Assembly: GCA_948567375.1 (NCBI GenBank)
Contig: OX419759.1
Coordinates: 3,883,303 to 3,947,302, forward strand
From: Lunularia cruciata
Taxonomy: Eukaryota > Streptophyta > Marchantiopsida > Lunulariales > Lunulariaceae
Reading direction: 5' to 3'
Length of the DNA stretch: 64,000 nt
The notes under the pieces are model-generated. The model was not told where the DNA came from and made no database searches. It was given only the letters and a program-made list of their open reading frames with translations. Below, piece by piece: positions 12,601 to 25,923 of this stretch (its first letter is position 1; each line of letters begins with the position of its first letter). Position numbers and translations under genes: made by a program.

Positions 12601-13231
12601 AATCCAATCTAGAAAGCACATGGGCACCTCCCTTCTCCAAGACTGCGTTACTTGTCAATGAGACAGGTTCTTACCCTGCCGTGGCTTGCCTTACCTTTGC
12701 TAGCTTTTCAGGATGTTACAGTGCCGTGAGGAGCTCCTTCTCCCAACCTCCTGACCCCTGGATAGGATTCTTAGCGTCACTGTTCTTAACATCATAGTTC
12801 TCACAGGTAAAAGATTCCGTAAAATTGACTGAAGCTGGACAGAGTCTGTCCAGATATTGACAGGACATGATGTTAAAGGGTGTCCAAATTACGTGACCTC
12901 TACAGCTTTACGTACTCTGAAGGAGCTGAAGAGCATTATAACAGATAATGACAAGTTGAAAGAACCGAGGTTGTGTGTAACCTTCAAAGGATGTGGGATT
13001 ATCATAATTAACCTTACATCCTCTTGATTAGTGAATATTAATGACATTAAGACGAGTTACAGATTGTACTCACTAACTTCGTTATCACTTCTGCACATGG
13101 ACGGGCAGATGTAACACCGAATTGAGCTTAGGTCTATTGTACTGAGAAGATTCTTGGAGATTCTAACTGACTTGAAACATGGAGTGCAAGTTCGGTTGAC
13201 CGGATCCGTGCTGGCGGACATCAGCGCGCAG
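9640..13231. other. No gene recognised
   Basis: Mixed-composition DNA. Open stretches at 11,719-12,036 and 12,060-12,281 (+) and 11,896-12,078 (-) match nothing I recognise and have no clear splice partners. The last few hundred bases should contain the promoter and 5' UTR of the ABCG gene; no TATA element stands out. Confidence 0.4.
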
Positions 13232-16200
13232 ATGTTTGCAATGGCTTCGAACTCCGCTATTGACCAGGGCGACGCCATTGAAGGGAATGAATATACGATG
13301 TACAGCATTAGAGAGGGAAGTCCAGAAGAGCCAAATCTCTCGCAGGTTAGTAATGATGGATTGCGAGCATCAACATCCAGTGAGAGGACTTTCAGCAGAC
13401 AATCTCTCAGTATAGATTTAGATTCAAAACAAAGTCGGACCATTGCAGTTGAAGGCGGCCCCAGAAGGAGCTTCGCTGTGGAGAGCCGAGAGAGCTTCAC
13501 ACTTGACGTTCTAGCCAGGAAAAGTATAGATCTTGAAGGAATTTGGCAGGGGGAAGGAGATCCAAGGAGAAGTTTTGGTTCAGTAGATTGTAAGAGAAGG
13601 AGAAGCTGGAGTGTGGACGTACCAGCTGGGCAAAATGTGCAGACTGATCAATTGCGTAGTCCGAGCGAGACAGACCACAGAAAAAGTACTAGTAAGACTG
13701 TTTTATTAGTTCCACCAGAAGGGCAGGAGAAAAATGGTTGTGGCTTGGACATTTTCAAGTTGAGTCCTTTAAAAGAGACTTCGGATACGATGTCGAATTC
13801 TGAATTGCAGGGTACTCTACCTGTGTCGGTCAAGGTCGGTAATCATTCTCTGCCTTCAGTTCCTTCATCCATACTCAAATTCAGTCGTCAAGTTTAGAGT
13901 TTTGACTTCGAATGTCGGTCCTGTGAATCAAGGAAATTTGTATTGTGCGTGGTATTAGAATTTTGAAGCAGCCTCGGTGTTGAGACTAGACATCAAACAT
14001 ACGCGATTAAATTCAGTTTTGTACTGAACAATCATGTGACACTAGGTGGTTACAGAAAACTGACATTCGTGGTGGAAACTTATTGAGTATAGGACATATG
14101 CCGCTTGCTCTTATGAGATTTGTGACAAATTCCTGCTCTCTGCAGTTTGTTGACATCAAGTACAGTTTATCCACGGAACACAGGAGCTTCTGGTCCACAG
14201 TAACGAAGTTGGGTGCTCGGGTGACCAGCACCAAGGATAAAGTGATCCTGAATGGAGTAACCGGAGTTGTACATCCTGGAGAGATGATGGGACTGCTCGG
14301 GCCTTCAGGTAGTGGAAAAACGACTTTATTGCGGGTCCTTGCAGGACGAACTCAGAAGTACCAAGGCTCAGTGTTATACAATGAAATGCCGTTGGTGAAG
14401 GCGATGAACCGAAGGATTGGCTTCGTGTCCCAAGACGACGTCCTGTACCCTCACCTGACTGTGAAGGAAACGCTGGTGTATGCTGCATTGCTCAGATTGC
14501 CACGAGATTTCTCACGACAAGAAAAGATAAAACGTGCTCAGGATGTGATTATGGAGCTGGGCTTGGAGAAATGTCAGGGTACGATTGTTGGGGGTCCTTG
14601 GCTGAGAGGGGTGTCCGGCGGGGAGAGGAAACGGGTCAGTATCGGTACCGAAATGCTGATAGATCCGGGTCTCTTGTTGTTGGATGAACCAACATCCGGG
14701 CTGGACTCCACCACCGCACTTAGTCTGGTGAGGATCCTGCGAAGATTGGCACTCGGAGGGAAGACTATTCTATCCACTATACATCAACCCTCGAGTGTAA
14801 TATACCATATGTTTGACAAGATAGTAGTACTCTCTGATGGCTACTCGATCTTCTATGGCAAGGGGAGCGGGGCACTGGATTACTTTGCTTCCATCGGCTT
14901 TCCCCCAACGTTTGCAACCAATCCTGCTGATTTTCTACTCGAGCTTGCCAACGGTGAGTCTTGTTGTAGCAATTGTATTCAAAATCCAACCGCAACTTTG
15001 AAATTCCTGTCCAATTTGGTGAACCATCCGTGATGCCTTGAGTAGCTGAATGGTCATGGAGCTCCCACCTAAATTCTTAATTAATTATATCTAGGTAGGG
15101 GTCAGAGAGATTTAGAATATAGCACTGTATTTGGGATTCAAAATTGATCATGTTCCTCTGGATACGGTTTACACCTACATCGCAGGCATTACATATAACT
15201 TGGAAGACCTGAATAACGAAACTTCACCAGACGATCACGAGTCCAATAGACAACCGGTCAAAGACAACGTGGATGATCGGATGAAGGTAAAGGAAATCCT
15301 GAGGGAATCCTACATAACTCACTTATTGGAGGAGAGCAGGCTTGAAATCCGAGAGTCGAGGCCTACAGACGCAAAGGGCGTTGGAGGTACATCATTATAC
15401 ATGTCATTCAATCATTTCGTGTCACAAAAGCCACTTTACATCCACATTGTCCTGGCAATGTGTTCATGATGTATCGTAGGAATTGTTCTTCTTTTTACAA
15501 CCTCTCATGTCGTTTGTGGTCTGGTATGATTGAGAACAGCGGTCATAATGGGTAGCGCTTTCTTTAAGGGTCGTGTTTCTGGACATGCAGAAATTATCAT
15601 GAAGCAAGAATGGACGACTACTTGGCTGGAGCAATTCATCATCCTTTTCAAGAGGTCTATGAGAGAGAGAAGGCATGAAAGTTACAGTTCTCCACGAGTA
15701 CTCGAGACCTTATTGGTAGCCATCATAGCTGGCCTCATTTGGTTGCCTCATGATAATGAATCCTCTTCCAGTCGAATTCAAGATCAGGTTCTCCATCCTC
15801 GCCAATGAACCTCTAGAACTATCCACGCCTGTTAGTTGGATGTACACAAGCTGAATCACCATCTCAGGGTTAGATAACTATCGAGATGCTGAGCACTTCT
15901 GATTACTACGCCATGCAGGCTTAGCTTCAATTTACCTAATTAATCTGTTCAGAAGTCTAACACCTTTAAGTTGCCAACAGGTTGGTCTACTGTTCTTCTC
16001 GGGAGTCTTCTGGGGCTTCTTCTCTTTGTACAATTCGATATTCACCTTTCCCCTGGAGCGCGAGATGCTCAGCAAGGAACGAGCATCGGGAATGTACAGA
16101 CTGTCAGCTTACTTCTTCGCGCAATCTATGGTGGATGTACCAATGGAGCTGATGTTGCCATCCATTTATATAATTATTATCTACTGGATGGGTGGGCTGA

Positions 16201-16625
16201 AGGCCAACTTTGTAGCCTTCATATTAACTTGGGTGGCCCTCTTCGTCAATGTCTTGGCAGCTCAGGGAATGGGATTGATGATCGGGGCAATTTGCATGAA
16301 TCTGAAGAGGGCCTCCACATTAGCCTCAGTGATGATGAATTTGTGTCTTCTCGCTGGAGGATTCTATGCCAAAGATCTCGCTCCCATCTTCAAGTGGCTC
16401 AGATACATTTCGTTCAGTTTCCATGCATTCAAGCTCGAAGTCAATGCTCAGTACGGCGAGGATGACACTTACACTTGCCAGACTGGTCAATGCCGAGTCG
16501 CCGATATCGACTCGGTCCGATCAGTTGGTTTGGGTGGGGAATTATCTTCGGCACTGGCCATGCTTGGGCTGTTGCTTGGTTTCCGGTTCATTGCCTACTT
16601 AGCCCTCAGAAGAACCAAAAGGTAG
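13232..16625 (+). CDS. ABCG-subfamily half-size ABC transporter
   Basis: Five coding exons join in frame: 13,232-13,834, 14,146-14,953, 15,186-15,386, 15,591-15,787 and 15,981-16,625, giving 817 residues. All introns are GT..AG, 193-311 bp. Residues 1-201 are a polar Ser/Arg-rich leader with repeated RRSF/RRSW-type sites. The nucleotide-binding domain follows: Walker A GPSGSGKT (253-260), Q-loop Gln at about 297, signature VSGGERKR (357-364), Walker B LLLLDEP (377-383) and H-loop TIHQPS (His about 414). The C-terminal half is hydrophobic (VGLLFFSGVFWGFF, YIIIIYWMGG, LALRRTKR end) with the paired extracellular Cys CQTGQC. NBD before TMD and half size define ABCG; such proteins dimerise to export lipids, hormones or secondary metabolites. 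The leader recalls plant ABCG21/22/27-like members, but substrate is unknown. The ATG at 13,241 (MASNSAID) is an alternative start. Confidence 0.9.
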
Positions 16626-19100
16626 ATTACCCTGTCCCGGAGATAGTCGTCGATCTTCACTCGTGATTGTTGGACTGAAGAATAGTCCAAACAACACTGC
16701 ACATATGCCTCGCAGATCAAATGCCGAAGCAGGTGAGTGAAGCGCTAGCACCTTTACAGTGGAGTCGGTTTTGGTGGGCCCTTTGAGTGCATAGGATTTG
16801 CCATCCTTCACAAACGTCTCTATTTCTCTCTCCTGAGAAAGAGAAGTTGACGAGACTGTTCTGTACCATGTACGATAGATGGTATTGTCATGACCTGTAC
16901 GATAGATGGTATTGCCAACCTGCAATGAGCTCCCACACTTTTACACCAATTCCTTTGGAGCTCTGTCGTATAGCCCTTGGCTGCACTCGGGTCTCTTCCT
17001 GACCGCAAAATATCTTACAGCGCATCTTTTTTCCCCACTTCAATTTTGTTCTACCTCGAGCTGGGAGCTATTCTTATGTAACGAACCCACGAGAAGACCA
17101 AAAGGCCGATAGAAGTGACTTGGATACAGGAATGCAGTCGAGTTTCATAGGTTGAATAATAGACAGCATCGGTTTCTACGCAACATTGCAAGCCTGAGGT
17201 TGCGTCTTCACATTTTTCACTTGCCTGTAATCGTGCTGCAAATGCAATATATGAAAGTCCCATTGACTTATGTCAAGCTATAGTACGTGTCGCTCTCAAG
17301 CAATCTCAAATTACTTTGTTCATTTGTCCAGGCGATGCGCCGTGGAGGTAAGTAAGAAAGGCAAGAGGAATGGGTAATCGCTTTGGGACAACTTTTCATC
17401 ACTGTAGAGAACAACAATCTGGTTGCTGTGTGTGGGGCTACACTCACATGCCGACGGACTCATGGTGCTCAAACTGTCAAACAGCTTCGCCCCTCGTCTG
17501 TTTTTATGATTGAGTTACTGAAATCCCTGCGTTAAGTTTTACACAGAATTCCAAATCCTCTTTTCGAGTTGTTGCAGTAGCAAAATCTTAAAGATACTTT
17601 ACGTTGCTGGTGACTGTTCACTTGTAATACTGTACCGATCTTTGGGGGAATCAGTTTCGTTTCTGGGGACTCAAGAAACGCCTTTTACGCAACTGGGATA
17701 GTGATACGAAGAAGTCTTGAGAGCCATGCGACAGGAGCATGTGCCCTCCACTCGATCCCGCGTTGAGGTTCTCAGGCTCCGCTCCATGTCTTCTTGGTGT
17801 GCCAAAGCCAAGAGGAATAACCGCAAATCAAGCGACGCCTTTCCAGCAACTGTGCAGAGTGGTAGGATGTGATTTTGGAGACCTACAGACCGAGGCATGG
17901 CCTTTCCTTCCAATCCCGCGTTGTGAATACTGGGGGCAGCGCTCCATATTTTCTAGGTGTGGAAAAGTCAAGAGTACCGTACTCCGGCTCAGTACTGTAC
18001 CTTGTTCACATTTTCCTGCATCCCTAGAGAGGACTCTCAAGAAGAATGTGGGTCAGCACTTCAGAAAGCAATAGTGCACAGCGCTCGTTTTCATATCTAG
18101 CAAGAGCAGAGCTCCTTCTGTCCTCCGTAATCATTCTCTGATAGAACTGCTGGCACATGTGGCAGCTGGATGCGGTTTCATTGGTGATTTTCTTCATTTG
18201 CGGACTGGAATACCGTACGCTACTGGTAGCAACCCAGTTCATGTCGATGCCGTCGCCAAATGGTGATGAGTCCGATATCCTAGAGTCCCCGATATCTCAT
18301 AACTTCATGATTCATGATGGCATTGGGGACAATGAGCAGACATAAAATGTTTGAGTCAGTTTGTGCTGAATCTGACAGGATCTTTGCACTCGCGCGACCT
18401 CTGCTCCTGAGCAAAGCAACCAGACCCCGTGAAGTAAGCATGGATTTCACACGGTGAAAGTAATTCAGGCGCTTTCAACGGAAATGATGACGACTAATCC
18501 CCGAAAAGAAGTTACGGAAGTTTTTGGATGAACGTAATTCTGGAACGTGCAAGTCTGTTGAAACCAGGAAACCACACACAGAAACCAGAAACTGAAAATG
18601 CATATTGTCTCTACTGTAAGTTGGAATTGGCCGACAGACGTCACAGTCCTTTTGAAGTGAATCGTTCTGGCATTCCTGTTCATTCCACTATCTAGCGACG
18701 ATCTCCACATAACTGCCACAAAAACTCCACTCTCCCTTCCATATGCAAAACTAGTGTACAAGTGTTGTGATAAACTCCATAGGTGTTTCATCAAGTGATG
18801 AAGTGGGACACTACAACATCGTCAACGTCCAAGAACATCGGTGACAACTCTTGTGCACATTAAAACGTTTCTGCTAGTAAGTACCAAAAAGGCTGGGTGG
18901 ACAACACGCGCACGCAAGACTTGAGAAATTAGCTTCATCCATGCCGCACTATACAAAGTTCAGCTCTGCCATATCCTAAAGTAAAATTCCAAGCGATTTT
19001 GGCACAGTCCAATGGAAGATTAAAGTATGGTCAAGATCCATATCTAATGCTGGATGTCGACAAGCAACACAAAGAGAGACGAGATGGATGCAAGATTATC
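16626..19100. other. No gene recognised; two weak direct repeats
   Basis: Contains the 3' flank of the ABCG gene. At 16,869 and 16,896 a 19-base word (TGTACGATAGATGGTATTG) repeats with 27-bp spacing. At about 17,749-17,815 and 17,911-17,975 two imperfect copies share AATCCCGCGTT/GATCCCGCGTT, GCTCCAT and TCTTGGTGTG-like blocks. A short open plus-strand frame at about 18,100-18,270 (contains LIELLAHVAAGCGFIGDF) looks protein-like, but I cannot place it. Confidence 0.4.
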
Positions 19101-19202
19101 CCTTTTCAATAGATTGTCACAAGTTAATATTCCTAGCGGCTATCGTGCACGGGAAAGTTTACTCTTTAATCGCCATTTTAAATCTATATGAAGAGAGACT
19201 AG

Positions 19203-19223
19203 ATATATATATATATATATATA
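19203..19223. repeat. AT dinucleotide microsatellite
   Basis: About ten consecutive AT units at the inner edge of the copia 5' LTR block, at a position where LTRs usually carry A/T-rich promoter sequence. Probably slippage. Confidence 0.8.
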
Positions 19224-21180
19224 ACATAAGGCAAGTTCATGATTGATAGGTTCATATAAACCAAACAATCATTATGAGAAAACTTGTTTTAAGATGAAAA
19301 CAAATAGTCAATCAAGTAATCAATTAGAGAAGGACTTTTACTTTGAATATCATCTGCTAATGATGAATCACCCATGAGTGAAGAAGAGTGGTTCATAAAC
19401 GCTGGGGCTTAAATCGCATGACCCATCAAGCTAGTATATTCTTTTCCAAAGAATTGTTATTTCAATTATTAGTTATGAATATGGGTAATGATACTGAACA
19501 TAATATAACTCATACGGGCACTATTCCATTCTTAACTGATTGGGGAATTTTAGTAGTTTAGGAGAAGTCCTTCCCGTGCTTACAATCACCAATAACCTAG
19601 TTTCTGTTGGCCAAGTTATTCAAAAGGGGTTTTTAGGTTTTATTTAACCAAGATGATGTTTTTGTTGACAAGTACAAGAATGTGCTATCTCCATAGAATG
19701 AAAATTTGGATCCAAAGTAGAGAGCATGTTTAAGTTAGGTATCAAGATCCCCAATGCTACAAATCAGAATGTTATGTTTATTCAGGGCTCTGCTAGACCT
19801 TCAAATCTTGAGATGAGGCATAAAAGAGGGTGTCACATAGACTTACAAAGATTGAGTATGCTATTTATCTCAGATCTAATTAATTGCATTCCAATATTTT
19901 CTAATTTTTACATATAGGAATTGGTGAGACTTGTCAATTTGGTAAACAAGCTAGACAACTATTCAAGCATAGAGATATAAGGGTATCCAAGGTGTTAGAA
20001 TTGATCCACATTGATGTATGGACTACTTTAGAGAATAGTTTGATAGGTTCCAAATATTTTGGCTAATTTATCTATGATGTTTCAAGATATATGTGATTCT
20101 ACTTTTTGAAAGAAAAATCATACGTCCTTTTGTTTTATTAAACTACTTGTGGAGAAGCAATATGGTTTAATATCCTACATCTACATTATGATGGAGGAGA
20201 GTTTCTTTCAAATCATTTTGATGCTTTTCTATGTGAGTAAGGCATCAAGCTTGAAGTTAATTGCAACTATACACCTCAATAAATGGAGTTCATGAGTGGA
20301 TAAGCCAATATATTGCAAAAGTTGCAAGAGCTGTGCTCAACAAGAAGGCAATGCCTAAATGTTATTGAGAAAAAGTAATTCTTTGTATCATTTATTGAAT
20401 GAGCCGATCTCCTACCACACTGGTGCATAAAAATGACACAAAAGCTCTCACACATAAGAAGCTTGGTTTATCAAATTTAAGGTTTTCTGTTGTATTTTCT
20501 TTGTTATGATTTTTATGAGAAGATGCAAAAACTAGATCATAAAGCACAAAAATTGTATTTTTCTTGGATATGCCTCAAATTCAAAATTATATAGGTATTA
20601 TAATCCTAATTTTAATTTACATATTCTTATTATCAATAGAGATGTTGTATTTGAGTAGATAAAATCATGGTATCAAGTGGCTACAAGTTGCACATTTGAT
20701 ATACCACTTACTGTACTCTCTACCTCTTCCATTGGTTCATCTAGTACTCTCTTTTTTGCAGGCTAGTACTTCAAGTGCCACCGGTATTTTTAGTGAGCAC
20801 TCTTGTTCTCATACATTTATAAATCCTTGTTCACAACAATTAGTTGAGAAGCCTTTAGTCCAAGTCACTCAACCGGTAGGAAATTCACTCCCTACTTTAT
20901 AAATTAATACTTCTAATCCTTTATTGAAACAAATAGTCAATCAACCATATAGTTCAAAAATTCCAATTGTCTTAAATGAGGTTACAAGTATTACTTCTCC
21001 ACTTGAACCTATACCTCAACAAAGGGCAAGTACATGCATCAAATATCCAATTATATGCTTACAACTTGAAATGTTTGGGTTTTCAGCCCAATACCATGCA
21101 CAGAAGGTGAAGACTATCCAAAAATAAGAACCAAATTCTCTTGAGGATGCAATTTATCATGCAAATTGGGTGCAAACCAT

Positions 21181-21325
21181 GGAGCTTGAAGTTACAATAC
21201 TACATTCAACAATAAACATAGGAGGTGGTGGATTTTTAAGATCAAAAATTTCACCCATGGAGCTTGAAGTTACAACACTTTATCAACAACAAACATAGAG
21301 GTAGTGGATTTTTACGATCAAGAGA
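21181..21325 (+). repeat. Tandem duplication inside the copia relic, period 78 bp
   Basis: GGAGCTTGAAGTTACAA starts at 21,181 and at 21,259. The two units share TGGATTTTTA and GATCAA blocks with scattered differences, so the duplication happened well before the present. Confidence 0.8.
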
Positions 21326-22115
21326 AATTCTAGTGGTTCTTGGAGTAGATACAAGGCAAGACTTGTGGCAAAGAGATGTTCACAAAAATATGGAATTGAT
21401 TTGGATGAAACATGGTTCATTATTACCAAGCTTTCACCAATTTGTGTTGTCTTAGCATTGGTGGAAGCTCTATTCAGTAGACTTCAACAAATCTTTCTTA
21501 AAAATCCAACCACATGGATATGAAGATCCAAAATATCCAAACAAAGGTTTTCTATTGAAAAAGTCTCCTTGTGGACTTAAACAAGCTCCATGAGCTTGGA
21601 ATGTCAAGATAAAATCATATCTCTTATCCATTGGATTTCAAGTTTAGAAATCAGATTCTTTGTTATATCAACTAGAAGCTTGTGACAATATGGTTTCATT
21701 GATCTATGCTGAAGATATTATCATCATTGATAGTTGTAAAGATTACATTTGGCAAGTAAAAGATCAATTTAAGGGAAGGTTTGAATGAAGGATTTGGGAG
21801 AACTCAAATACTTCTTGGGTATTAATTTTCTTCCAAGACATCAATAATGTTTGGTTACTAGAACAGGTCAGAGAAGTTTGATATGATTTCATGTAAGCCT
21901 ATTTCTATTCCTCTCCCAACTTTTATTAAGTTAAGTGCCGTGGCACTTAACTTAATATCACACATGATGGTGATGTGTTGGTTGATCCACTTATGTATAG
22001 ACATTTCATTAGAAGTCTGATTTATTTGCTTCCTACTAGACCAAATCTAAACTATATTGTTAGGGTAGTGAGTCAATTTATCCAAGCACCAAGGAAGCCA
22101 CATGTTGATTATGTT

Positions 22116-22265
22116 TGAAGGATCTTACATTACATCCATGAAGTGTACCATTCAATTTGATCTTTAAAATTCAGCAGGTGAGTTATATGTTGAAGGATTT
22201 TACACTACATCCATGAAGTTTACCATTTACTTTGGTCTTATTATTCAGCTGGTGAGTTAATTTTT
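22116..22265 (+). repeat. Tandem duplication inside the copia relic, period 75 bp
   Basis: TGAAGGAT starts at 22,116 and 22,191. Both units contain ACATCCATGAAGT, TACCATT and CAGC(A/T)GGTGAGTTA. It duplicates a segment just ahead of the RNase H region. Confidence 0.8.
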
Positions 22266-22800
22266 GTACAAGGTTTTATTGATGCTGACTTTGCAAGAAG
22301 TGCTCAAGATAGAAGATCAGCATCAGGTTATGTTTCTAGCCTTAGAAGGTATGTAATTAGTTGGTCATCAAAGAAGCAAGCAACCATTGCTTTATCATCA
22401 ATTGAAGCAAAATATAGAGTACCACTAATGCTACATATGAATCAATTCAGTTTCACAACCTATTACAAGATATGGGATAGTATTAAACTTGCTAACAATC
22501 CAACAGGGTTTGTTATCAATTTATTAGAGAAAAGATATTAATCGGATAAATAGATCTGCAGTATATTCGTAGGGATCAGCAAGTCGTAGATATTTTCACC
22601 AAAGCTTTACCTAAAACTAATTTCGAATATTTCAAATTTCATTTAGGCTATGTTAGCTCTAGCTCGAGGAGAGAGTGTTGATGTGATCACAAGTGATTAC
22701 AAGCTAATATTCTTGGCAATAAGTGTGCACTGAAAGAAGTTTAATCTTTAATCGCCATTTTTAATTTACAGTGAAGAGAAACTCAGTACACTTGTATATT

Positions 22801-25184
22801 TTTGGTTTTATTTGTTTACATTATTGAAGCAGGACTAGTGTCCCGTTGATCATTCTTTGGTGAACTTTGGTATCTCCCCTTCCCATTTCCAGTTCGTAAT
22901 TTCGTAATACTGAGACTTCGTTGACCGACATGGCACTTTTTTGACTTCATGATTCCATCCTGTGACATGTCTGGTTTGGCAGGAGTGTGAAACTGTGCGA
23001 CAATTGTACAATATACAGTATTCAATTTGACGGTCTCTGGCATCTTTGTTAAACAATGTGCAAATGCCGGATGAAGGAGCCGTACATGTCGATGAAACAA
23101 GAGAATTGATGCTGGAAGTCGAATCTGACTCTAATCAGTTACTAATCAATACATCAATTAATCATGTCGCTCCCTCGTTTGGTGTGGTGCATCATGCTTT
23201 CCTTACCCAACTGTCTTGAATGTTGGCAGACATCACCATTAGAAATTTGAGCGTCTCTGGTCTTGGGCAGCTCCTCCCAGTACAGATGCAGAAGTGTAGT
23301 CCTTAGGTGCAATTTGTAGTGTAGATATACACTTTGTTTTTCTTCTTTTTCTTATAAATCCTTAAAGTTACGTCACGGTCGCCCTCAAGTTTACCTACAA
23401 CAATACCAGAATTAATATAGTCTAAAACTGCTGGATTAAAAATTTTGATAACTTTACTCCCTATCCTGTTTCATTACATGGAAAAAAGATAACGATAGCA
23501 ATCTCCTAAATCCCCCCTCGTCAACAGAAAATTATTGTAAAGGAAAATTACTCGAAGATGAACTTGTTCCCATGCAATAGCTACAAAATCTTGTCGGTAA
23601 CGAGCTGGAGTTATTTGTTCATCTTGGCTGATCTAATGCTAAACAGTTTCCAGTTTGGGCATGGATGTTTTTATTTGGTCATCTAGTTTGGGGGTAATTA
23701 TGGACTAATAACTTTTTATTTCAAAAATTCGTTGGTTCTGATTAATCTTCGTGTTCTTCAAATGGATCACTAAGTTCATTAGAAGGTTGTCCAAAAGCGC
23801 AAAGCCGCTCTCCAAAAGATTTATTTCCATTCCATCTAGATGGGAATGAGTATTTTTATGCGAACTTGTTCTGTTCTTTACAAGGTAATTTATTGGATAA
23901 AAATCCCTCAAACTCTGGTATTTTTGTTGAACATGATTAGGAGTCCAGCTATCATGTAGGACTATGTGACTCCTAATAAGCATGAACGAAGGACAGAAAA
24001 TTGAATATACATTAGTAAGATGTTTATTATTAACACAGATGTATGAAATTATTTAAATTGATTGTAATGTTAGAATTCAAGAATATTAACATTTTATTTG
24101 GCTGGAAAGTATCTTGAATTTTACCGACATGTTTTATATGTAAATACATCATGATTTAAAAGGACTTTTTCTTCAATTAAAAAGAAGAAGATTGCCTATA
24201 AATATAGGCAATGAGTTTGGAACCTGCCATATGGTTTCCGGACTTAAGAAGAAAACAACAGAAAGATGCGCCGACTAATGAAGAATAACTCAAATAGTTT
24301 TGCCAGTCCACCAAAATGAACCGAAGGGAGCGACCGTTCATGAGATATAACAAAACAAAAAGAATGATATTTCCCATCAAGCAAACTGGGGCATCGGCGA
24401 GGGATTCTTGTCTTTCTATGGTTTGCCTCGTAGGTTATATGATTTTACGGTTGGTTTGATGGGGTTTATCCTTCCCATGAGTATAGAATGGGAACTTTAA
24501 GAACTTGGTGCTCCTTTCATTCTTACACTTCTCCCATACCTTGTACCCTCATGTGTTCCCTCATATTGGGTGAAAACAAGACACTGTGGTCTCAAGTCTA
24601 AATTTGCCATCTTTCATATACTTCTTGAGAAGGTAAGACATCACAATGGGAGGTTTGGCTTGCAACGTGAAGTCTCCATGTTTTAAAATTCTATACCCAA
24701 CTGCGATTCAATAGGTTTTATTGTACGGCTTGATGGGGCTTTCCATCTTTCTAGTCATATGTGTGTCGCTACTCGATGCTTGAAAGTGCATCTTCTCTTT
24801 TGAACCGGATATTGGACTTTGGTAAGCTTCGATTTATACGAAGCATTCAAAGTGTTGTCGTTGCCACTTGGAGCGAGCAACCGGCCACCTAGAGGGAAAA
24901 ACCGAGGTAGGAAATATCTTACAAGTTATTACCATTTGAAATAGTCCAATAATTTTATAATGTCCAAAACCACAGATTACCTGAATGAACCCACACAACT
25001 TCCATGGTAGAAAGTAACCATAGAGGGGACGGATATTGTCTTCACACGTGTTCTGCCCCATTCACTAGGTCTTACTCTATAACAATAGATTATAATTTCA
25101 GCTTAGCAATCCTTAGCTGCACATGCATGGTGCTGTTCGCCCTTTGCAACTGACCGAATCTGACTCTGCCGCAAAGTGGCGCAG
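22801..25184. other. No gene recognised; one LINE-tail fragment
   Basis: Mostly AT-rich with short open stretches only. At 24,721-24,750 the words TTGTACGGCTTGATGGGG and TTCCATC match the middle of the LINE 3' tail seen at 38.5-38.6 kb, in plus orientation. Nothing else is identifiable. Confidence 0.45.
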
Positions 25185-25923
25185 AAGTATGAAGGACTGG
25201 ACAACGGATTCAGACTGGACGGGGCTAACATTGGGGACTGCCCTTGCCCCGTGGGGGACGACGGGCACATGGAGCCGTCAATAAATCTTTCGAGCTTTTG
25301 GATGACAGTATGAGAGCATCTACTATACATATAGATAGAGTGGAGAAGTTAATCAATCCTAGTAGATATTTTAAGGACCATGGTCATGATCTTGTTTCAT
25401 CTTGACTATGTTACGTAAAGACATGTGTGATCTTCTGACTGGTTCAGTGCACTTCCTTTTCATTTTCTTTGGTGTGTCTCATAGGCAATGCCTTTGCACG
25501 GTTGGGTCTCTGAACGATATAAACCGCCAGAGATACCTCCTGTAACGTATCTGATCGAGATGCCTAGAAAGCATTTAACATATGTGTCATTGCATCTGGA
25601 CTGCCGAGAGAATGCAAATTAAGTACTCCCATCATTTTTTCATTTCTTCACTGTAAATTGTGCCCAAGCTTTAAGCTACCCATAAGGCTATGTTATCACG
25701 CATCCATACTAAGGCTTTCCAACCGCAGAGCATTGTAAGATCTCTTCATTTAAACTGGACTTCTTTCACCACCTATTTTATCAGTTGTGTTTGAGTTTCT
25801 CAGTTGTCCTCATATAGTAGAGTTCGCTTGCTGCAGGAAGGATACCCTGCAAGCTGTAGCGATCTTCCAAAGTCTCTCCAAAGAGGAGCTGCACCAAGAA
25901 CTTTTATCAGTGATCTACCTAAG
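25185..25923 (+). CDS. Candidate multi-exon gene, unrecognised (four internal exons)
   Basis: Four open segments have splice signals and join in one frame: 25,185-25,307 (41 codons), 25,485-25,541 (19), 25,687-25,734 (16) and 25,837-25,923 (29). Each begins after AG and ends before GT, and all are phase 0. The second has a long pyrimidine tract before its acceptor, the third a GTAAGA donor and the fourth a CTGCAG acceptor. The acceptors of the first and third are weak. Conceptual pieces include GANIGDCPCPVGDDGHMEP, SSFWMT/AMPLHGWVSERYKPP, and EGYPASCSDLPKS. A further exon ending QTQQQ before GTAGTA at about 26,025 is possible. No start or stop exon was found and I recognise no family. It could also be chance or a decayed gene. 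Confidence 0.35.

Larger units (their letters stand above)
19108..22800 (+). mobile_element. Decayed Ty1/copia retrotransposon
   Basis: A related block (TTAATATTC, GTGCAC, CTTTAATCGCCATTTT, GAAGAGA) occurs at about 19,110-19,205 and again at 22,686-22,790, the second after a TGTTGATG start at 22,676; these are the two LTRs. Between them, in copia order and on the plus strand, lie fragments of the pre-integrase and integrase (HKRGCHIDLQRLSMLF, ELIHIDVWTTLENSLIGSKY), RT (LKKSPCGLKQAP, NMVSLIYAEDIIII in place of YVDDI) and RNase H (GFIDADFARSAQDRRSASGY, ALSSIEAKY), ending FTKALPKTNFEYFKFHLG. Stops and frameshifts are everywhere, so it is an old non-coding relic. Confidence 0.85.

Noticed and set aside
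18100-18270. Protein-like stretch LIELLAHVAAGCGFIGDF
   Set aside because: Open for only about 55 codons, no splice partner and no family found; kept as a note only.
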